From: Serpula lacrymans var. lacrymans S7.9
Taxonomy: Eukaryota; Basidiomycota; Agaricomycetes; Boletales; Serpulaceae
DNA length: 64,000 bases
Direction: 5' to 3'
Assembly: GCF_000218685.1 (NCBI RefSeq)
Contig: NW_006763303.1
Span: 496,001 to 560,000 of the forward strand
Positions 62,948 to 64,000 of this stretch are shown here, piece by piece. Numbering within the stretch: the first letter of the stretch is position 1; each line of letters begins with the position of its first letter. The notes under the pieces were generated by a model. The model saw only the letters and a list, made by a program, of their open reading frames with translations, was not told the origin of the DNA and searched no databases. The translations under genes were made by a program, and so were the position numbers.

Positions 62948-64000
62948 CTCTCAGTTCCTCTCTAGGTTCTCAGTGGAAAAATTCCGCATTGGTATCTCAG
63001 CAAGGACTTACAAGTTGCTTTCAGGTTGATGCAAGGAATAAATCCCGAACAATCTGTCTATCCAGAAAATGGTCACATTTCTGATCCACATTGGGCCTCC
63101 ATCAACAGTTGCTGGTCGTCTTCTGGGTTTCACACTGATATTACAAATGTATCTAACAGGATTCAACAATTTTATCATGAATCCTTGGAAGAACCTTTCA
63201 TTGCACTAATACCACAGCCACAACCTCGATGTATTGGAGCTACACCATACACTCTATTTGCAACCACGTGACTTCAGAGAGACATTACTAGGGCGACAAC
63301 CTCAGGCCCAGGGCACACAGAGTCCGCCACGTTCTAAAGTCTTTCGGAAACATTATCTTCTATGACTGTCACCCGGACACAGGTCCGTACCCAAATTGCT
63401 TTCTTTCTGTTCCATCACTGACATATGTGCTGACAGGCCATCTTACCAGGTGTATTAAGCGGTGCATGTGATAGCCTTCGCAGACTCTTGCAGGTTTTCA
63501 TGCTATGGATTATGAAAGAGATGCCGAAGTCTCTAGTAAGCGATGCATATGTTCGTTGGACAGAGAATCTTAGCGTCATCATTGCCATTTTTGAGGCTCT
63601 TGATATGGACACGAGGTTCTTCTCCCCATGACTACGTTTTCATTTCCGCACGGCTTATTTTTTAACCACAGAGATATGAAATTCGACAAGCTCCGGCCAG
63701 CACTCAAATACTGTAGTCTGGTCCAAAGTAAGGACCTTTGGCAGGAACCCCCGCTTTGGTAGTAATAGAGAAGGCACCATGAACGGCACATTCGGCTTGA
63801 ACTCAGCATTTTGTGGCTAGTCACACCAGGAAAAAGCACATAAAGGTTTCAGCTGAAACAGCTACTGTAGAGAACAAATGTTATGTTTATGATCCCTACT
63901 ATTGTATCGCAACTACGTCAATTTATGTAGCACCTTGAACCTATATGACTCTGAATATCCCATTTCTTTTTGCCTGTGTTTTGGTTCAGGTGTGTCTGCA
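62948..64000. other. No confident gene
   Basis: An 81-codon frame at 63026-63271 (SVYPENGHISDPHWASINSC) looks protein-like, but I cannot assign it. The remainder shows no recognisable content. Confidence 0.35.

Noticed and set aside
1..64000. tRNA and rRNA genes
   Set aside because: I looked for B-box-like GGTTCGANTCC strings and cloverleaf arms and saw none that close; none is reported.

Overview
The window reads as a stretch of an Agaricomycete (mushroom-forming Basidiomycota) genome. The main reasons are genes split by many introns of about 50-60 bp, an STE3-type pheromone receptor, two NACHT-type NLR relics (WD40 and ankyrin), and basidiomycete-style Helitron, Gypsy and Copia retroelement debris. 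There are two assembly gaps (11226-11325 and 38939-39669).

Layout. Positions 1-1230 hold the 5' part of a La RNA-binding protein gene (minus strand). From 1640 to 22260 the sequence is a nested transposon cluster: a decayed autonomous Helitron (about 2780-8000), at least three solo LTRs with perfect 5-bp target duplications, two copies of a 1.37-kb repeat carrying a conserved ~167-codon reading frame, a separate LTR family carrying a conserved 56-59 codon membrane micro-ORF and a covarying hairpin, two Gypsy relics, a Copia relic, and an unidentified 305-codon ORF ending in a 48-bp minisatellite. An STE3 pheromone receptor lies at 23100-24294, followed by gene remnants, a NACHT-WD40 NLR with one frameshift and one stop (27767-31481), and a NACHT-ankyrin relic (33534-35420).

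From 36600 to 59000 the sequence is a compact, conserved housekeeping block: an HPC2/ubinuclein subunit of the HIRA complex, acylaminoacyl-peptidase (S9C), mitochondrial aconitase, an importin-13-like karyopherin, a serine/threonine-rich single-pass membrane protein, tyrosyl-DNA phosphodiesterase 1 and a retinol-dehydrogenase-like short-chain dehydrogenase. After 59000 the sequence becomes accessory again: a MITE-like element with perfect 31-bp terminal inverted repeats, and a Copia 5' end with a half-tRNA-type primer site whose gag is split by another solo LTR.

The housekeeping genes are independent of each other; they share only divergent or convergent intergenic spaces. The most unusual features are the two unrelated LTR-like repeat families that each encode a small conserved protein with an N-terminal membrane segment upstream of the element's own TATA box. 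For one family, synonymous-biased divergence and a compensated stem-loop argue for selection.
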